From: an uncultured Alphaproteobacteria bacterium
GTDB taxonomy: Bacteria > Pseudomonadota > Alphaproteobacteria > Micavibrionales > Micavibrionaceae
DNA length: 6,847 bases
NCBI GenBank assembly: GCA_934538895.1
Contig: CAKTCH010000085.1
Coordinates: forward strand, 1 to 6,847
Reading direction: 5' to 3'
Below are positions 5,033 through 6,847 of this stretch, in pieces. The notes under the pieces were generated by a model that saw only the letters and a list, made by a program, of their open reading frames with translations, was not told the DNA's origin and did not search any database. The number at the start of each line of letters is the position of its first letter. Position 1 is the first letter of the stretch. The position numbers and the translations under genes were made by a program.

Positions 5033-5731
5033 ATGACCTGGCGCGTGAATCTGCTGACCCTGTTCCCTGAAATGTTCCCCGGCCCGCTGGGGCAGACGAT
5101 TGCTGGCCGCGCCCTTGAGAAGAATCTGTGGTCTTACAACGCCGTGAACATTCGCGACTTCGCCGAAGATAAACACAAGACCGTCGATGATACGCCGTTC
5201 GGCGGTGGCGCGGGCATGGTAATGCGCGCGGATATCATCGAGAAGGCTCTGCTGTCCCTGCCTGCCACGACAAAAAAGATTTACATGAGCCCGCGCGGGC
5301 GTGTTCTCGACCAGCGGCTGGTCGAGGATCTGACGCAGGCCGACGGCATTACCATCCTGTGTGGCCGCTATGAAGGCGTCGATCAGCGCCTGCCGGATGC
5401 TTACGGCTTTGAGGAAGTCAGCATCGGCGATTACGTGCTTTCCGGCGGCGAACCGGCGGCCATGATTATGATGGATGCGTGCATTCGCCTTCTGCCCGGC
5501 GTCATGGGCAATGAGGAAACGCCGTCAGAGGAAAGTTTCTCCGCCGGAGCTGGCGGGATGCTGGAATATCCGCAATATACCCGCCCCGCCGCATGGACCA
5601 CCGCCGACGGGCGTACATTCGACGTGCCGGATATCCTGCGCTCCGGCGATCACGGCAAAGTTGCCGCATGGCGCAAAGAACAAAGCGCGCAACTCACCGC
5701 TGCGCGCCGTCCTGATTTACTGAAGAAGTAA
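5033..5731 (+). CDS. trmD: tRNA (guanine-N1)-methyltransferase TrmD
   Basis: TrmD is a SPOUT-class enzyme that uses S-adenosylmethionine to make m1G37 next to the anticodon, preventing +1 frameshifts. The 232 residues show LLTLFPEMF (7-15), VDDTPFGGGAGMVM (51-64), LCGRYEGVDQR (109-119), the trefoil-knot segment SIGDYVLSGGE (130-140), and LEYPQYTRP (177-185). Glu178 stands where E. coli has catalytic Asp169, an exchange I believe is common in other bacteria. A short Gly-rich stretch (SAGAGGM, 170-176) precedes it. The C-terminus VPDILRSGDHGKVAAWR is canonical. ATG 5033 follows the rimM TAG without a gap and has only a distant purine run (GGAAGG, 5014-5019), so translational coupling to rimM is likely. 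Confidence 0.97.
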   Translation: MTWRVNLLTLFPEMFPGPLGQTIAGRALEKNLWSYNAVNIRDFAEDKHKTVDDTPFGGGAGMVMRADIIEKALLSLPATTKKIYMSPRGRVLDQRLVEDLTQADGITILCGRYEGVDQRLPDAYGFEEVSIGDYVLSGGEPAAMIMMDACIRLLPGVMGNEETPSEESFSAGAGGMLEYPQYTRPAAWTTADGRTFDVPDILRSGDHGKVAAWRKEQSAQLTAARRPDLLKK

Positions 5732-5733
5732 AT

Positions 5734-5831
5734 CGTCATTGCGAGGAGCAAAGCGACGAAGCAATCCAGAGATTTATCCAATCGCGGTATTGCTGGATTC
5801 TTCCTCCGGCTTTCGCCGGGCTGCAATGGCG
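5734..5831 (+). repeat. Palindromic dispersed-type repeat after trmD
   Basis: CGTCATTGC (5734-5742) pairs with GCAATGGCG (5823-5831) with one wobble, and GAAGCAATCCAG (5758-5769) pairs in part with CTGGATTCTTC (5793-5803). The whole forms a degenerate 98-base palindrome with an inner hairpin CCGGC/GCCGG (5806-5819). The outer sequence CGTCATTGCGAGGAGC resembles palindromic repeats scattered through Rickettsiales and other alphaproteobacteria (from memory, not searched). It begins two bases after the trmD stop and may act as a 3' mRNA structure. Confidence 0.7.
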
Positions 5832-5837
5832 GGAAGT

Positions 5838-5866
5838 AAAAAAGCGCGCGACTTTTTGCCGCGCAC
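5838..5866 (-). terminator. Intrinsic terminator of the lipoprotein gene
   Basis: On the minus strand GTGCGCG pairs with CGCGCGC (5860-5866 with 5844-5850, one G-U) around a 9-base loop, followed at once by six T residues (5843-5838). It lies about 30 bases past the lipoprotein stop. On the plus strand the stem has one mismatch and only a weak T-run (5871-5874), so it may also slow transcription arriving from trmD. Confidence 0.75.
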
Positions 5867-5895
5867 TGTCTTTTCGATCTGTAATGTAGCGGGAG

Positions 5896-6285
5896 CTATT
5901 TGAAGTAGGTCAGGCCTGCTGCCATCGCATGTCTGATTTCGCCTACTTGCTGCGCGCCAGCATCCCCTGCCACTTCTTCAACAGTTTTCAGGCATTTGTC
6001 GACATCGCCGCCTATAATCAGCGGCACCGCAAATTTAGGAGCCTTCTTCGGCACAGAATTGAAGGTGCATGATTTCTGGAATTGATTGCCAAGCTTCTGC
6101 GCGATCACCCTACCTGCTTCCGCACATTGCGAATGGCTCGCCGTATCGCTATTTTCGGTCGGACATGCCGTTTTGATGGCCTCGATCATGCCTTGCATAT
6201 CCTGAGTATCCTTGCCGTCGCAACCTGTTAGTACAGCGGCCAGAAGCGCCGGAACCACGAATTTCGATTTCAAAGAAGAAGCCAT
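5896..6285 (-). CDS. Small lipoprotein of unknown function, four conserved-type cysteines
   Basis: The 129-residue product starts MASSLKSKFVVPALLAAVLTGC, a signal peptide with lipobox LTGC and lipidation at Cys22, so it should be an envelope lipoprotein. Asp follows the Cys, which in E. coli favours retention in the inner membrane; whether that holds here is unknown. The mature part has four further cysteines (TACPTE, SQCAEAG, KSCTFN, DKCLK), enough for two disulfides in the periplasm, and a helical-looking charged body. I do not recognise the family. ATG 6285 is preferred to GTG 6294, which would put MCN before a normal signal peptide; neither has a strong ribosome binding site. It lies antisense within the trmD-rplS interval, which is normally short and without genes, and appears to have its own promoter and terminator. 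Confidence 0.8.
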   Translation of the reverse strand: MASSLKSKFVVPALLAAVLTGCDGKDTQDMQGMIEAIKTACPTENSDTASHSQCAEAGRVIAQKLGNQFQKSCTFNSVPKKAPKFAVPLIIGGDVDKCLKTVEEVAGDAGAQQVGEIRHAMAAGLTYFK

Positions 6286-6322
6286 GTTACACACCGTGAG
6301 TTTGTTTAAGATTATGAAAAAT

Positions 6323-6351
6323 ACAATACCCGCTTAATCCAGATATTGCAA
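6323..6351 (-). promoter_or_regulatory. Candidate promoter of the lipoprotein gene
   Basis: On the minus strand TTGCAA (6351-6346) and TATTGT (6328-6323) are 17 bases apart, giving a start of transcription near 6316 and a leader of about 30 bases before ATG 6285. It is a moderate match to the sigma70 consensus in an AT-rich stretch, where chance matches are frequent. Confidence 0.4.
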
Positions 6352-6358
6352 ATACTTC

Positions 6359-6387
6359 TTGCTTAAAAATGACAAAAAAGCTAGAAA
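6359..6387 (+). promoter_or_regulatory. Candidate promoter of rplS
   Basis: TTGCTT (6359-6364) and TAGAAA (6382-6387) are 17 bases apart. rplS is cut off from trmD by a minus-strand gene and a terminator-like hairpin, so it needs its own start. The predicted leader is about 95 bases. The hexamers are only moderate matches, and the promoter would lie back to back with that of the lipoprotein gene. Confidence 0.45.
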
Positions 6388-6422
6388 AATCGCACGTTCG
6401 GGCGAGGTGCCCGGATCGACCC

Positions 6423-6512
6423 ATGAAAAAGATAACCGAACCGCCGGGGCCTGTCCCGATACCGGGTTCACTAAAAAGGGCTAAACGCTATGAATATACT
6501 ACAAAAATTTGA
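6423..6512 (+). promoter_or_regulatory. Structured rplS leader with a possible proline-rich upstream ORF
   Basis: The GC-rich leader can fold by GAACC/GGTTC (6438-6442 with 6465-6469) enclosing GGG/CCC. An ATG at 6423 opens a 29-residue frame, beginning MKKITEPPGPVPIPG and ending in TGA 6510-6512, that overlaps the rplS start in another frame. Pro-rich peptides can slow ribosomes, so a leader-peptide control is conceivable. There is no clear ribosome binding site for this ORF, and it may be chance. Confidence 0.2.
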
Positions 6513-6847
6513 AGCCAAGCAGCTTCAGAAATACGCGACTAAAAAGATTCCCGCTTTTGCGCCGGGCGACACCGTAAAGGTCAATGTTCTGGTCCGCGAA
6601 GGCTCGGGCGACAGCGCCCGCGAGCGCACGCAGGCTTACGAGGGCGTATGCATCGCCCGTGGCGGCCATGGCATCAACGCCAGCTTCACCGTTCGTAAAA
6701 TCAGCTATGGCGAAGGCGTGGAACGCGTGTTCCCGCTCTACAGCCCGCGTATCGACAGCATCGAACTGGTCCGCCGCGGTTCCGTGCGCCGTGCAAAACT
6801 GTATTACCTGCGTGACCGTCGCGGCAAATCCGCCCGCATCGCCGAGA
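6490..6847 (+). CDS. rplS: 50S ribosomal protein L19 (3' end beyond the window)
   Basis: L19 lies at the 30S-50S interface. The visible 119 residues contain the family sequences IPAFAPGDTVKVNVLV, QAYEGVCIARGG, FTVRKISYGEGVERVFPLYS, RIDSIELVRRGSVRRAKLYYL and RDRRGKSARIAE, so only the last few residues are missing. The loop EGSGDSARERTQ (about 37-48) is four residues longer than the E. coli EGSKKRLQ stretch. The start at ATG 6490 has AGGG (6477-6480) nine bases upstream. The gene is the normal operon partner of trmD but is separated from it here by about 760 bases. Confidence 0.96.
   Translation, partial: MNILQKFEAKQLQKYATKKIPAFAPGDTVKVNVLVREGSGDSARERTQAYEGVCIARGGHGINASFTVRKISYGEGVERVFPLYSPRIDSIELVRRGSVRRAKLYYLRDRRGKSARIAE

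Noticed and set aside
6286..6294. GTG start for the lipoprotein
   Set aside because: It would add MCN before a normal signal peptide and has no ribosome binding site. ATG 6285 gives a standard lipoprotein N-terminus.
6400..6489. tRNA or 4.5S RNA gene in the GC-rich rplS leader
   Set aside because: GGTTC resembles a T-arm piece, but no cloverleaf, acceptor stem or SRP tetraloop domain can be built around it.

Overview
The window looks like the chromosome of an alphaproteobacterium (inference). It carries dapF divergent from ffh, then rpsP, rimM, trmD and rplS in the order common in that class. The S16 protein has a long Ala/Glu-rich tail. A palindromic repeat beginning CGTCATTGCGAGG, of a kind familiar from Rickettsiales and other alphaproteobacteria, lies behind trmD. 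No species can be named from the sequence alone.

Layout. Positions 1-393 hold the 3' end of an unidentified gene and a 92-residue protein of unknown function, both on the plus strand. They converge on dapF (lysine/peptidoglycan pathway, minus strand). A 213-base divergent region follows, with a good sigma70-type promoter, and then ffh (SRP GTPase). A long imperfect hairpin built of 8-bp units begins at the ffh stop codon, followed by rpsP (30S protein S16). The usual rpsP-rimM junction is then broken by about 1 kb of accessory DNA (3478-4525). trmD directly abuts rimM. Between trmD and rplS lie a palindromic repeat, a terminator and a minus-strand lipoprotein gene. rplS runs off the right edge.

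The accessory segment is the unusual part. It holds a DUF559 (Vsr-like, PD-(D/E)XK-fold) endonuclease-type gene and an AT-richer gene for an NlpC/P60-like cysteine hydrolase. Five REP-like GC-rich hairpins sit around them. A 137-bp block containing the last codons of the DUF559 domain plus an inverted pair of REPs is present twice (3857-3993 and 4396-4532, 3 mismatches) and brackets the hydrolase gene exactly. Each block ends in a purine-rich hairpin arm that is also the apparent Shine-Dalgarno sequence of the next gene, the hydrolase in one case and rimM in the other. The blocks are open in frame. The DUF559 domain therefore reads directly into the hydrolase (285-residue ORF), and RimM has a possible 42-residue N-terminal extension that starts at a TGATG overlap with the hydrolase stop.

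Functionally the core genes serve translation and protein targeting: Ffh with 4.5S RNA targets membrane proteins, S16 and RimM act in 30S assembly, TrmD makes m1G37 in tRNA, and L19 sits at the subunit interface. The inserts probably alter how this operon is transcribed and translated. The lipoprotein gene has its own promoter and terminator, and rplS probably has its own promoter and a structured leader.
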